Part shown: positions 25,630 through 38,414 of the stretch, in pieces
How positions within the stretch are numbered: the first letter of the stretch is position 1
Layout: each line of letters opens with the position of its first letter
Assembly: GCF_964340395.1 (NCBI RefSeq)
Contig: NC_135549.1
Coordinates: forward strand, 18,089,842 to 18,153,841
From: Glandiceps talaboti
Lineage: Eukaryota; Hemichordata; Enteropneusta; Spengelidae
DNA: 64,000 nucleotides
Direction of reading: 5' to 3'
Notes under the pieces: model-generated
Told to the model about the DNA's origin: nothing
Seen by the model: the letters and a program-made list of their open reading frames with translations, nothing else
The model's database searches: none
Made by a program: the position numbers and the translations under genes

Positions 25630-25913
25630 TTGAAGTAGCCATATTGATGAAGATTTGATATTTATTTTGGATTTTTATTTTATAAAACATTTTTTTTTCA
25701 TGACTTCCTACTTGATCAATCAATGTGAAACAACAATAACAAACTTTTTTTTTTTACACATTTATAAGCTTTTTGCAATGTATTGAGGTACAAACAAAGA
25801 CTTAGCATATGTTGTTTCACATTCATTTTTAATGTAGGAAGCCATGATAAAATTGGTTTATAAATTAAAAATCTTAAATAAATACCTAATCCTCATCCAT
25901 ATGGCCACTTTAA
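25630..25913. mobile_element. Palindromic MITE, copy 1
   Basis: About 284 bp with terminal inverted repeats of about 100 bp: the right half, reverse complemented, starts AAGTGGCCATATGGATGAGG and matches the left half with scattered mismatches. The central region is A/T-rich. There is no coding capacity, so it would be mobilised in trans. A related copy lies at 59025-59354. Flanks TTGAA and TTTAA suggest a TTAA-like target, which is uncertain. Confidence 0.8.
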
Positions 25914-26415
25914 GATATGCCTATATCCTTTAAATATACGTGTCTGCCACGTGAGGTAGTGTAGCTGAGATTGTGATAGTTGTGCAGCCTCTATGTTCTA
26001 TAATATTTTCAAATGTAAACCGGTGTGATTTAATATTGCCATTAAACTTAAAGAGGACATGGTCTTTATATCTGTAGATAACGTGAGTTCAGTTAGAGTA
26101 CACATAGTCTCCATCGGTCTATATACTATATCTATATACTCCATCTGTATACTAGTCCACCTATATTTATACAATGTATTTTTAAATCCTTTATGATTTT
26201 TTTTCTATTCTGTCAATATTGCAATATACTCAATTTGACCAGCAGCCCCAGTAATTAGTAATTCCTAATCCCTAAGATTGTAAAAGGGGACGGACTCGAC
26301 TAGTTGCAAAGACAACTATTTTTCGTCTCCCTTTCCCAAGTTGAATACTTCATATATTGTAGAATTGTTATATATGTATATGTAAATATATATTTCTGGG
26401 AATAAAGAAGATTAT
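25914..26415. other. Gene-free stretch
   Basis: Nothing recognised. Confidence 0.4.
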
Positions 26416-26419
26416 ATAT

Positions 26420-27223
26420 TCAGAGGCCCAAGCCTATGGCCTTGGGCACAAATTGGTGTTGTTAGGGTTTTTCTTCTTTCTTCTTCTTCCTCCATTATTT
26501 TTGTCGCGCTAGGACTAGAAAACGGTTGCCCGTAAACCTTTCAAACTTAGGAGGCTTATTGAGGACCATAAGTACTCGTGCACCTAACCCATGAATTTCA
26601 GGCTGGTCACATGACCTGGTCGCTATATTGGATGTTGTGAAAATCTTAAAACGATTTTTTCTCAAAACTTAGGAGTCCAGTTGGTTCGAAATTTGGAACG
26701 TAGTATGCATGTCTCGTGCCCTTTCAATCTTGTCAATAAAATCGCGTGTGGTCACGTGGGGCCATTGGCCACCATATTGGATTTTCGAAAAAAAAGTGAC
26801 GTTTTTCCTTTAAAAATCTTCTTCTCTATAACGAGCTATCCATTTGTTGTGGTCGTTTGTGTCATCTAAGTGGTGCCTTTGAAGTTTGAGAAAAGCGTTG
26901 CAATCTTTTGACCTCTTTGGCGGCCATATTGGATGTTACGAAAATTTAAAAATAACAACTCCAAAAGTACTGCACTGATTGACTTGCATTTTGGCAAATA
27001 GAATCAACTACATGAATACTTTAAAGTTTGTAAACAAGTTTGTATAAAATTTCCATGCGTAGGTTCACGGCAGTAATTCTAAAACTAGCTGCGTATGTAT
27101 ACAGAGCAGATGTTTTAAGAAAGGAATTCTGCTAATTTGTTTCTGTACACTTCCGTGAGATTATGTAATCTAGTACTGTAAATTTGTTGTGATATGGGCC
27201 GGAGGCCTTAAGAAGCAATAAAC

Positions 27224-27288
<65 letters not shown>

Positions 27289-27290
27289 GG
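26420..27290. repeat. Dispersed repeat with degenerate ~150-bp units and an (ATT)n tail
   Basis: Begins with an imperfect palindrome, GGCCCAAGCC...GGCCTTGGGC (about 26425-26450). It holds degenerate units each containing a 'ccatattggat' core (near 26625, 26775, 26922 and again at 27313). A segment ending 'gggccggaggcc...aataaacc' runs into an (ATT)n tract (27224-27289), a common 3' tail for a non-LTR element or SINE. Two elements may be juxtaposed here. Confidence 0.6.
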
Positions 27291-30277
27291 CAATCATTGA
27301 TTTAAGTAATCCAGTGGCAGCCATATTGGATTTTCCTCCAAATCATTTTTATAATGTTCTTCTCTGAAACCAGTGCATATATAACCTTACAATTTGGTGT
27401 GTAGACGGAAGACTACTCCAACCTCCATGAAGCACATCATTGCCTGCCGGGCAAACCGCTTTGGCGCCGCAAACGCTGTTTGCAGCTTTAATTATTTCTG
27501 TAATCTCCTATCAGAGTGTAGGTAAACCCTTATCGCAACTTCGTTACAGTATCGCTAAAATCTTAACCAATGTCATTCCAGTATCGCAGAAACGAGAAAT
27601 AAGCTTCGTTATATCAATCCGCAGGCAGTCCGAACAAGAGATATGACTGTTAATGAAACAACTCGGCATGATTCCGCCGTCAGGATGAGACCATCATCGC
27701 CTATAACTTATTAAATTGAAAATAGTCTAATTGAGACAGAACCTATTTCATATTTGGCCGGAGGCTGGGGTCACTACACGTAATGTCACAGTATTATTAT
27801 CAGCGACTATGTACTGTTACTCAATAAATTTCAATGACGCAATATCTTAATTCAGACTGCCCTTCTTTTGGTTGCTAACAAGAGTTTTAAAAAGCAAACA
27901 GACCTGTGGAAGGTCCTGAACGTATGGATGTCGACAATGATTTCATCTTCGGTTTCTTGGTAACTAATTGGGTGGTACTCTGCAGGGGTGCATCTTCTTT
28001 TTAGCCTGAGTAGTGTGATACCATGACGATTGGTTCGACAAACATTAAGGCTATGAGGATATTTCTTCAGATTCTAAAGTTGAACGATTGCGGTCGAGAA
28101 TTCGTGGTTTCAATAATCCAGTTCTAAATGAAAAGCAATCTCCATGCTACGTAGACGTGCATCAATTTGTCAACAGAGTTAAATGCATAACTGACTCGAT
28201 GGCAAATGTTTGTTTTTTCTGGCGAATTCATTGATAGAAGTATGAATAAGAAGATGACGATTTTATAGATGTATCAAAATGTTAATATAATATATATTTG
28301 AAACCTGCCGTGACTTGCTAACGTTAGTGTTAGATCCAAAACAACGTTGGTTAGTGATAGTACATCGAACACAAAGCAATAACATCATCGTCGTCATCTT
28401 AGGATGTGTCTTGATTGCATATTTTGATATTAAAACAACAAAAATAAGGTTTAGGAAGGTATGAAATATTTACATAATGTGGTTGAAGGTCGCGTGGTAA
28501 TATGTTAAAACAGTCACTGCAGTATAGTAACTGTTTAACTTAACAAATTTCGTCAAATCGAGAACTCGGCGGTAGACAACATCTCCTGGCATACACTGGT
28601 ATAAATACTAGTACGCAACATATTTGTTAGACTATAGTAAACCATTTCTTTTGCACTTTCCTAACTTTATTTTTTAGACCGGTGGTATTTATTTCAAATT
28701 GTAATTAATGTTGAAAGCCAGAGCCAAGCTCAGCTGAAATATCATAAATTCAACATGTAGTTGTAAACATTTCCCAGTACATATTGATTGAAGATGACTT
28801 CAGTAAAAGAAACATAAATAATGGGTTTTTTCCCCCATGAGGAGTTCATTTGTAATTCTCGCTAGTGCTGTTTATCAAATCTGTCTAGTTTAAGCAGGCA
28901 AATCTTTTAAATTATTAAGTTAAAATTACACTTTTTTTCTGTACTTACAAGAAGTCTTACGATAAATCATAATGCATCTTGTCAAAACTGGTAACATTCA
29001 ACATCTATAATACATGTTTATGTTGACCCAAATGTACTGAATGTGTTGGAGCAGTTTTTACATGTGAAACAGCCCAGTGTTATTTTTAGACATTCGTGTC
29101 TTTATATACGACATTAAACTGAACTTTAAGCATACACAGACCGAAAATGTCAATAAACGGTCGGGAAACATTGTAAACTGTGATTTTATTTTTCATTCAA
29201 ATTTGTTTAGGTTTATTCGCCCTCTTGAATTGATTGATTTGTATGGTATAGTAATGGTATGTAAAAAAATGTATAAGGTCGTACACTTTTATTACATTTT
29301 CAAAATGTACTTATACAAATCAATATAAACATAACCTTGATATAATTCTCCGTTGAGTGATTAATACTTTCAGAATAAACCAAAACATTCCTTTATAAAC
29401 AAGGAGCAGCTATATCATATTAGATTAGATCTCCAATCAGAAATTTTTAGAGCTAAAATTGGTTCATACACGGGTAACTGACACGCATGTTTTATTTAAC
29501 CCTGAATCTGACCTTTAAATTGAATCACTTCGCACGGCCATTTCGTCCTAATAGTCAATTATAACACCAGACAGTTCATTTTATGCTCAACAATACTGCG
29601 CACTGATATAAGATTAAGGACGATATAACTGTCTTTGAGACACGTATCGCGATGAAGAAGACATTAAGGTATGACATATATTCATGGTTCGTTAACCTTT
29701 AACTTTTGCAATGTGTAAATTTTAAGGTAATAAAAGTGAGTGTGTAACTTTGTGGAAGGAAATATAGTGAGTATGAGCAAAAAATGTGCAGTGGTTTACT
29801 TCAACCATTTTCTATATTATATCACGCTTGGGATTTATATCACAGCATTGCTTGATTATATTATCAACCAGTAGAATTCTCAAATCTTTCGAAATTGTGC
29901 CACAACAAATGTGACTTGAAACATATACGTATAACTTGAAGACACATTCCTCCCCATAGACAGCAGCCAACACATCTAGTATGTGCACTGGAACATACAT
30001 GTATGTAAGCATTCGAAGATTTCTTTCATTTGTTATTCAAAATACAAGTAGTGATGTGCTAAATGCATGTGTGTACTATTATATTTGATAAAGATATAAC
30101 AATAACAGGGGAGTCCCGATTAAAGAAGATATACATTTTCATGGCATCACTTACAATTCACAGTATTAATACAATAAATGCGTGTTGTCTTTCCTGTTGA
30201 GATTAAATAAAGACTATTAAAAAAAGACGTCATGCTTTTGAATGTAAACGAATTCAGTGAATAACAAATAAAATCAA
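27291..30277. other. Gene-free AT-rich stretch
   Basis: No supported exon. Another 'ggccggaggc' motif at about 27757 hints at a second fragment of the preceding repeat. A plus-strand frame at 27440-27646 starts in a GC-richer patch but has no domain. Confidence 0.4.
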
Positions 30278-31040
30278 CGGGAAAGGATTTTTTATGTTTC
30301 TATATTCTTTACTAGGCACGGTTTCTGTTATTTGATATGTGCACATACCGAGGGCACTTTGATAAACTAAACAATAGCAACTTTTATTTATCATTCAGAT
30401 GTTCATATTTCACGATGTTTACAGCTTTGAAATGCTATGTCTTCTCATTTATTCAAAAAAAGTTTTTTTGTGTGTGTTTTTATTAAATTGACATAATTAT
30501 AAACACTGCGTATAGAATTAAAATTTGAAGTAAGATAATGTGACAACCTGGAATATAATTAACCTACCAGCGCTTTTCCGTTGAACTCTCTCAAAAGCTG
30601 TGGTGAATTTCTAAATACAAAATAGTACAATAAATTTGTATTTTTCACATTTGGTTTTTGTTATAAACTGCGGGTTTCGTCATTATTTCATTATTCAACA
30701 GATGGTGTCGGCAGCAGATTTTCGAGTATGCGAATATTCTCCAATATGTCTTAGGGTAGATAAAAATAGATTTAGCAAAAGTGAAAAGATGACATATGGT
30801 AATTTAAGTCTGGTATGGTATGATCAGTGCTGAATATACGACGTATATATGTGCATAGTTTATACACGGATACACATTAAAACTATCCCTATATACTAGC
30901 ATCAAAATAGAAACACCGAATTCCCATCATGCATCACCACCAGAGACATTTTGCCACTCCCAAAACTTTCTCTCCATTCGACATTACTTTCACAAGAGAC
31001 TGCTTTGTAAAGAAGATAGCTCTGGTCGATTAATACAGAA

Positions 31041-31119
31041 ATGAAGATATTGATTTTAATCAAGGACGTCTACGTGCTCTTTTTCATAAACTTATTTGTA
31101 TGGGTGCTCGTCACAAACA
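31041..31119 (+). pseudogene. Signal-peptide exon of the lectin gene, relic copy with lost splice donor
   Basis: Homologous to the first coding exons at 39325-39403 and 39743-39821: it starts MKIL, keeps the hydrophobic core and is still open. At the exon end the two B copies read ACG/GT; here the sequence is ACA/CT, so the donor GT is absent. No lectin exon follows in copy A. It is best read as a dead first exon, though a different downstream donor cannot be excluded. Confidence 0.75.
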
Positions 31120-31236
31120 CTTCGTATGATTTCGATGATCACGTTTCAGTTGTAACACTCACCTACGTTTATTTGGGTATATTCTGATTCGAACCAAATT
31201 GAACCTCGGAAGTGGTCGTCTACGGAGTACATTTGT

Positions 31237-31380
<144 letters not shown>

Positions 31381-31399
31381 CCCCGCACTATACAGTTAA

Positions 31400-32095
31400 T
31401 GAATGTATATTAATTTTCCTGTGATATAGGTACGTTAAGTACATGTGTACGTGTCCTATCAGATGCTTTCAATTGTGAAACGTCTGGCACAATTTTGCCA
31501 TGTTATTAAGCATGTGAGATTTTGAGTAATTTCAATAAGTACATCCCTATAAGGACCCAAGTCTGAGTTCAGACAAGTAAACAGGGAGATCTAGACATTG
31601 ATAACAACACGAAATGTTTTTCTAGTAAATATACACTTTTTGCACTTTTTAATATACCTTCTTAACAACAATGCACATTTCAATACTGTACGCTTTCCGA
31701 TAACACTTAGGCTAAATTTATACCTTGTGGAGAATTAGATCGTCAATAGTCGTTTCACAACCAAGGTTAAAACATGGAATAATTTGCTTTGGAATGTCAT
31801 ATATGCATCAAATATGGTACAAAATACGGCTAATACTATTAAAATCACGAAACCTGTAAAAACGTCGTCTGGCTCAACACAAATCTTACCAACAGTGCTA
31901 CATTCTATCGTCTGGCTCAACAAAAATCTTACCAAGAGAAACTTGGGTGCTCTTGTGTTCTCGGTTCGAGAGTGGCTTTTACTGGACAGGTCGGTTGTGT
32001 GGAAGTTCACTACATTGTTTGGTATAGAAAGAACGACTATCTACAATGCTTATCTCATCGACAATTTTTCCGTCATTTGCTGACAACCTATTTTT
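31400..32095. other. Copy A equivalent of lectin intron 1
   Basis: Non-coding; from about 31500 it is homologous to 41805-42290, including the 'tatagaaagaacga' and 'tttgctgacaa' landmarks. The 1.7-kb stretch found at 40066-41800 in copy B is absent here. Confidence 0.7.
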
Positions 32096-32152
32096 ACCTC
32101 CCGTAAGGGAGGTAATGTTATGCTTTTGTCTGTCCGTGTATGTATGTATGTG

Positions 32153-32187
<35 letters not shown>

Positions 32188-32928
32188 GGACACGATACAT
32201 AAACAACTACAGCATCGATTCTAATGAAACTTGCTACATATCTTCCATATGCTAATCACAAGAAGTGAGTAGATTTTGGTAAACATACAATGAATATTAA
32301 TAAGTTGTTTACATAACTGTTGATTTTTAGTAATTAGGCTATATCTCAAGAATACACACTTCAAATTCAACATAATATGCTACATGCGTTAACCAAACCA
32401 AAGCACATATGTCACATATAGTTTGTTTATGTAGCATATAATTTTAATAAATCATTTGCATAATTGATGATTTGTAGTGTTTAGCTATTACTTAAGAATA
32501 TACACTTCAAACTTTGCAACATTTGGTACTTACATCAACCACAATAAACCACACATGTCCTAAAAAGCTAGTTGGTGTAGTTCGTAGTTTTAGTAAGTGA
32601 TTTTTGCATAATTAATGAAATTTGAAGTGTGCATTCTTAAGATATAGCTTAATTACTTTAAAACATTAATTATGCAAATAACTCATTAAAACTAGCAGCT
32701 ATGCCAACGGGTGTTATAGGATAAGTGTACATTGTTATGGTGGATATATGTACCAAATTATATGAACTTTAAAAACCGCAATCTTTAGATATGGCTTAAT
32801 TACCTAAATTATACAAATTACTCACTAAAACTAAATACCATGCCAACAGACTTTAAAGGACATGTGTGCTTATTATGGTTGATGTGTGTACCAAATGTTG
32901 CGGAGTGTGCATTCTTTAGATATATCTT
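32096..32928 (+). repeat. Element with palindromic ACCTCCCGTAAGGGAGGT end, microsatellite and ~135-bp tandem units
   Basis: Starts at the palindrome (about 32098-32115), then a TGTA/TGTC microsatellite (32137-32187), then degenerate tandem units carrying 'ttgcataattaatga' and 'tatctcaagaatacacacttcaa'-like motifs (some inverted). Copies of the family lie at 8240-8960, 42280-42540 and 43741-44757. The architecture (defined end, microsatellite, central satellite units) recalls the non-autonomous Helitron-like pearl elements of molluscs; that link is by analogy only. Confidence 0.65.
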
Positions 32929-33059
32929 AATGTTCTATTGTCAACAAGAATTCAGTGCTTTCTTTAATCATAGACCCTCCACCAACAGTTTAGTGCCGTA
33001 AACAGTTAGTCACAGCATGGATGTATTAGTGAGATCAATTACACATCCATGGTTACAGT

Positions 33060-33995
33060 CGGTGCCGTAAAGTGACAGCAGCTATCGGAGTCACTGTCAT
33101 TGCCGTAAACAGTCAGCCGCTATCGAAGTCACAGTCAATGCCGTAAACAGAAAGCAGCTATAGTAGTTACAGCATGGATGTATTAGTGAGAAGACAGCAG
33201 CTATCGAAGTCACAATCAGTGTCGTAAACAGACAGCAGCTATCGGAGTCACTGTCATTGCCGTGAACAGACAGCAGCTATCGAAGTCACAGTCAATGCCG
33301 TAAACAGAAAGCAGCTATAGTAGTTACAGCATGGATGTATTAGTGAGAAGACAGCAGCTATCGGAGTCACAATCAGTGTCGTAAACAGACAGCAGCTATC
33401 GAAGTCACAGTCAGTGCTGTAAACAGACAGCAGCTATCGAAGTCACAATCAGTGTCGTAAACAGACAGAAGCTATCGAAGTCACAGTCAGTGCTGTAAAC
33501 AGACAGCAGCTATCGGAGTCACATTCAGTTCTGTAAGACAACAGCAGCTATCAAAGTCACAGTCAGTGTCGTAAACAGACAGCAGCTATCGAAGTCACAG
33601 TCAGTGCTGTAAACAGACAGCAGCTATCGAAGTCACAATCAGTGTCGTAAACAGACAGAAGCTATCGAAGTCACAGTCAGTGCTGTAAACAGACAGCAGC
33701 TATCGGAGTCACATTCAGTTCTGTAAGACAACAGCAGCTATCGAAGTCACAATCAGTGTCGTAAACAGACAGAAGCTATCGAAGTCACAGTCAGTGCGTG
33801 CTGTAAACAGACATCAGCTATCGAAGTCACAGTCAGTTCTGTAAACAGACAACAGCTATCGGATTCACAATCAGTGTCGTAAACAGACAGCAGCTATCGA
33901 AGTCACAGTCAGTTCTGTAAACAGACAGCAGCTATCGAAGTCACAGTCAGTGTCGTAAACAGACAGCAGCTATCGAAGTCACAATCAGTGTTGTA
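33060..33995 (+). repeat. ~38-bp minisatellite, copy A (about 24 units)
   Basis: Unit core CAGCAGCTATCGAAGTCACA, followed by 'gtcagtgtcgtaaacaga'. Early units are degenerate, later ones nearly identical. Higher-order blocks are repeated inside the array (33400-33540 and 33570-33720), showing multi-unit duplication. The flanks match those of the array at 49590-50245. There are no spacers, so it is not CRISPR-like. Confidence 0.93.
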
Positions 33996-34700
33996 AACAA
34001 ACTAGTCTTTTACAAGTAGTTTAGATGTACATAGATTGATGATGTCCATGCATATCTCTGTACATATATCACGAAATCTCGCGACTCGTCAACAGTGGTG
34101 AATCACACTATGCCGTAGGGGGTGTCAAATGTCTGTGGATGAAACAGTTTTTACGATATTTTTGTTCATAAATAAATATTTTTAATGTGCTGTATTTGTG
34201 GCTCTTTTTAATTGTTCATAATATCTGGTCAGTCCATACTTAGGTAATCATTTTTTTATAAATCCGTGGTGAAATTGCAATGTAAAATATGTAATGTGAA
34301 ACAAATATTTTAAAATTAATTTCTCCCACAAAAAATTAAAAACTACTGTCACAAGTAGCTGGCATATTTTGCATTGTGTTGATAACATCTATCTGGTCCA
34401 TTGCGTTGATGACATCTGGTCTTTTTTTCCCGCTACTTTACTTACAGAGAAAACTATGCCTATTTAAGCCTTTGAGACATTAGCCATTTTTTCTAAAAAT
34501 ACAACTGTATGATGTTCCGCCGTATAACCCGATCGTGAGTTGGAGAGAAATATGTAAGACCAGGGCTACCGTAGCTATAAGTCTGAATTTTGAGAATTCT
34601 TCAAATGTCAATATAATGCTAATCATGCATTTCGCTAAAACAAAAAATCATGAATTACTGTACACTTATGTATAATTGCCAATAATTGATTGTTTTTGCC
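33996..34700. other. Conserved 3' flank of the minisatellite (copy A), including the empty TIR-element site
   Basis: Near-identical to 50246-50881 joined to 52236-52280. The TAA at 34620-34622 is the unoccupied target of the element inserted in copy B. Confidence 0.85.
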
Positions 34701-35064
34701 TAAACTGAGTAGATATAGTTTTTTTGCAATTTTATACACAAATAAAAAATAGTTGTATCATGTGTACATGGTTTTGATGCGAAGTTGTGTATCAATCGAC
34801 CAGATCGCGGTAAAACGTCAAGCAAACTTGCTTCAGAATAGGGCGACATCATGAAATTAAAAGACAAGTTACATGTACATGTAATGAAAATTGCAAACGT
34901 GTCAGTGGTTTTCATCATTACTCGGTTTAGTAACAGGAGATACTACGTAGTAAACTGAAAAAATACCGTAATTTGTTTTACGAATGTGGCCGTAATGTTT
35001 CGATCGTGGGAAAGCACTGTCTCAAAACTGCGTATTCTAACCCATAACCATTGTTTACCACATT

Positions 35065-35175
35065 GGGCGAAACGACCAAACATATGGGGCGAAACGACCA
35101 AACCGCTGGGGCGAAACGACTAAGTAGGTGCGAACTGGCAATGGGGCGAACTGGTTATGGGGCGAAACGACCTGT
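35065..35175 (+). repeat. Short tandem motif GGGGCGAAACGACC
   Basis: Four copies of a (g)gggcgaaacgac core plus one shortened ggggcgaac form and one gtgcgaac variant, spaced 10-25 bp, with 'tggtta' and 'ctgtaaccc' at the end. Not present in copy B. It looks like the end of an inserted repeat. Confidence 0.75.
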
Positions 35176-35534
35176 AACCCAAACAACACAACACAGCATA
35201 GACGTTTACTAGTTTGAAGCCCGCCCCCTTGTGGCCTGAAGATGGTGTAAATAGTTCACATATCAATCACCAAGTTCAGTGTCGCTTTGTCAACAAGTGA
35301 ACGTCAACTTATTTTCCTGTACTTAAGTTTAAACCTGCACTGGCTGGGACGTTGTTTTCATCTCGCATCAACAAACATATTTCGTCGCTAAAAAGATTCA
35401 AAAGACGTGATTGTACCTGTAAATAATTAATGGTCAATTTTATCCGTAGATATAGTATATTGACAGGTTAAAATCTTGAGGGAAAGCTTGGTTTTCAATC
35501 CGTATTCATGTTAGTTCGACTTGCCTCAATGCCA

Positions 35535-35650
35535 TTATAAGGAGGCAGCTTTGTAAACATTTACAACATGACATGATATGGTAGCAGCTGCATCCATGAT
35601 GGAGACACCAAGATTTCGAACAATGTCAGACAGATGTATATTGACCACAC
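35535..35650 (-). pseudogene. LINE reverse-transcriptase fragment (copy A)
   Basis: The minus-strand frame reads 'HLSDIVRNLGVSIMD...VVNVYKAAS', the post-catalytic RT block of a Jockey/CR1 LINE. It is homologous to the larger fragment at 54125-54790. The rest of the element is deleted or diverged here. Confidence 0.75.
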
Positions 35651-35890
35651 CAATCCGTACTCTGGTAGATAACGGCACTAATTTCATGGTCCGTACCGTA
35701 AAATATAAATGTATTACATTCAATTTACCCTGTTATATATACAGCTACATTCACAAGTTCACACATAGACCATTCAATAGCCCGTTTCATATTAGTGTTC
35801 ACTAGCTCTGTTTGATATCACCATGCAGAAACCAATGAGAAACTGCACATTCTACATGACTGTACGCTTACCACAGCTTGTCTTAAAAAC

Positions 35891-36827
35891 AAATACAGCC
35901 AGATGCAAACTGAATGCCTCTCGTAGAAGAATACAAAGGTCAAAGGTACCATAGCGAAAATGTCCGTGACATTCGGACACACACAAAAACGACTGGCGCA
36001 TTCCGTTTTCTACACAGGGAATGGTGTCATGCAAGGCCAACATTCACTGGTTTCGAAGTCACTAAAGTAGGAATCCAAAGACAAGCTACGGTCACGGAAT
36101 TTGATTTATAGCAGGGGAGCTGGGGAGAAAATATTTTGGTCAAAACATAACTTCGCAGCAGCACCCCCCCCCTCGCACTCTCAAAAGCTTCCATGACCCC
36201 CCCCCCCCGAAATGAATTCGATAATTATCGTTGCCCCCCCCCCCCGGCTACATATATTTTAAAGTGTGTAGTTATACAGGGCCCGGCCCACCACCATCAC
36301 CACTACTTCCTGCATTCTAGAGAATGGTGTACAATTGTATGGTACACTGCATTAAAATAAGTGGCAATCGACTTCAGCGTCCATAGATAACAATGAGAGA
36401 TTTCTTGACAAACAGCTGTTGGCTTAGCAAGTAAAAGGTCTCACATTGGATTGTAACCTGTACTTGGAGATACTTAGAAAGTAGAGTTTTATCTTTCAAT
36501 CTTGAGTTTGGGCTGACGCAGCATACCCAATGATGGCTAGTGGAACACATTTTTGGAATATTAGGACATTTAGGAAGCCGATTCAGTGTCATACCATACA
36601 CATGATCGAAAGTCATAGATGTACTTGAAAATTGTAATACCCTAATTTTATTCTGAATACATTATTATACAACTGCATTGGTTATATTTATACACGTTAC
36701 CTATAAACAGATATTTCGACAGACACACATTCATTTGGCTATTGACTGCCTCATAATTACTAGGGAAATGGATGGTAGGTTATTGAATCGAACAATTTTG
36801 CAAACGTGCAAGGTAAAGACTGCTCTA

Positions 36828-36858
<31 letters not shown>

Positions 36859-38414
36859 GGGGAGATTTATTCACACACAAACACATTCGCTTTGCAGTCA
36901 CCTACCTCATCACCGAATATAGGCTTTAGATATGTTCAAATGTACGATCGTTCCTAAGGCTTTAGTTCAAATCTTGAACAAACTATTTCGTGCCCACCCC
37001 TTTGACCATCAGGATTTTTATGCCCCCCCCCCTCGAACCTCCAATTTTTATGCCCCTCCCCTTTGATAATTGCCAATAATTGATGTTTTGCCTAAACTGA
37101 GTAGATATAGTTTTGTGCAGTTTTATAGACAAATAAAAAATAGTTGTATCATGTACTAAAAATATATTAGGGCATAGGTTTGACAGGTTTGATACTAGGG
37201 AATTGACAGCTACATAAATATTCTGGGAAAAAGAAATGAACAATATCCATTTGACATTTGTACTGAGAGCTTTCCCCAATAGTACCATACAAATGCATAC
37301 ACAACCATGACATTGAGGTACTTCTGCAATGGTAAACTTTCACTATTAACAAATCAATACAAACTGTGAAGCATACCAACACTTTCCAAACAGTGCATCT
37401 ACTAGTTAGACATAAATACAAGTATTACTTAGAACCAAATCAGATCTGAATATCATTGTATGTTGGTAATTACACATAATAACTGAAAAGATACACCACT
37501 TACTGACCGAGTGCCTTGGCGTAGCCGTATATAATAAATAATCATTCTTTTCACAACTACCCTTCTCATAATGTATATTTTATATCGAATGAATCAAAAT
37601 TGAATTGTGTATTTGTTTTGAGTAGCAAGTTAATTACTACAGCACTTTAAGTGTGTATTTTTGTTTGCCTTTTCGGGGGTGGGGTCATGTCATTGAACAA
37701 AACCCAAGACAACTGGATGGAGAGCTTCTTATTTTATTTATTTTGTTGCAGGGGTCTCCAAAAAATACATCGCTCTGAAGGAGAATCCCCCCCCCTCGAA
37801 TTTAAAGTGTACACCCTAAAAGATCTTGCTTCATATTGGCATGGCTGTTTCATACATCATCTGCCAAACAGAACAGACACAACAAAAACACATCTCGATC
37901 GCCCACACAGAAGTTTAATATTCGTTGTGTGGGGCCACTTTCCCTGTTTTAATTTTCAAGATCATCCTACAAAATAGTTAAACTGGCAAAGACGTATGAA
38001 CGTATAAAATTTAAATCATCCATAACTGCATATAAGACTCAAGTAAAATTCTTCTGTAGGGTCATAATCTACTTCATATTAATTGTCAAGAGCATACCTT
38101 GTTTAGTAGACATTGGTATTACAGTTTCCAAACGTGTTCTGACAAAACTAGTCGTCAGTTGGCGTGTACTCACTTCCAAGCGTGTTGGGGTGCTTTGTGC
38201 AGACTTCAATGCATGCTTTGATTCAATTGCACCATAAGGATTGTCAACTGTCCAGATTGAATTATCGATTGCCAAAAATGAAATAACGTTTACATAAATT
38301 GACTTATTAGTTGATATCACCGACTTACTAATTAGCGGTCCTGAATTATCATTTGATGGTCCTGACTTATCAATTGATGAGTTCGACTTTTGATGTAAAT
38401 TACGCGCCATACTA
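35891..38414. other. Spacer between the two duplicated copies
   Basis: No gene seen. Holds C-rich runs at 36163-36250 and 37025-37070, a CAGA tract (36831-36857), and at 37063-37155 a second copy of the 'ttgccaataattga...tagttgtatcatgt' sequence seen at 34676-34770. A tandem 'cctgaattatcaattgatg'-like patch near 38310-38390 makes a long but unconvincing minus-strand frame. Confidence 0.5.

Noticed and set aside
31180-31200. Possible tRNA B-box (GGTTCGAATCA on the minus strand)
   Set aside because: No A-box or cloverleaf could be built at the right distance.
31735-32010. 91-codon minus-strand frame with hydrophobic stretch
   Set aside because: Lies in duplicated intronic sequence; the corresponding part of copy B (about 41.95-42.2 kb) shows no matching long frame.
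33060-33995. CRISPR-like direct repeats
   Set aside because: Units are contiguous without unique spacers, and the window is animal DNA; it is a minisatellite.
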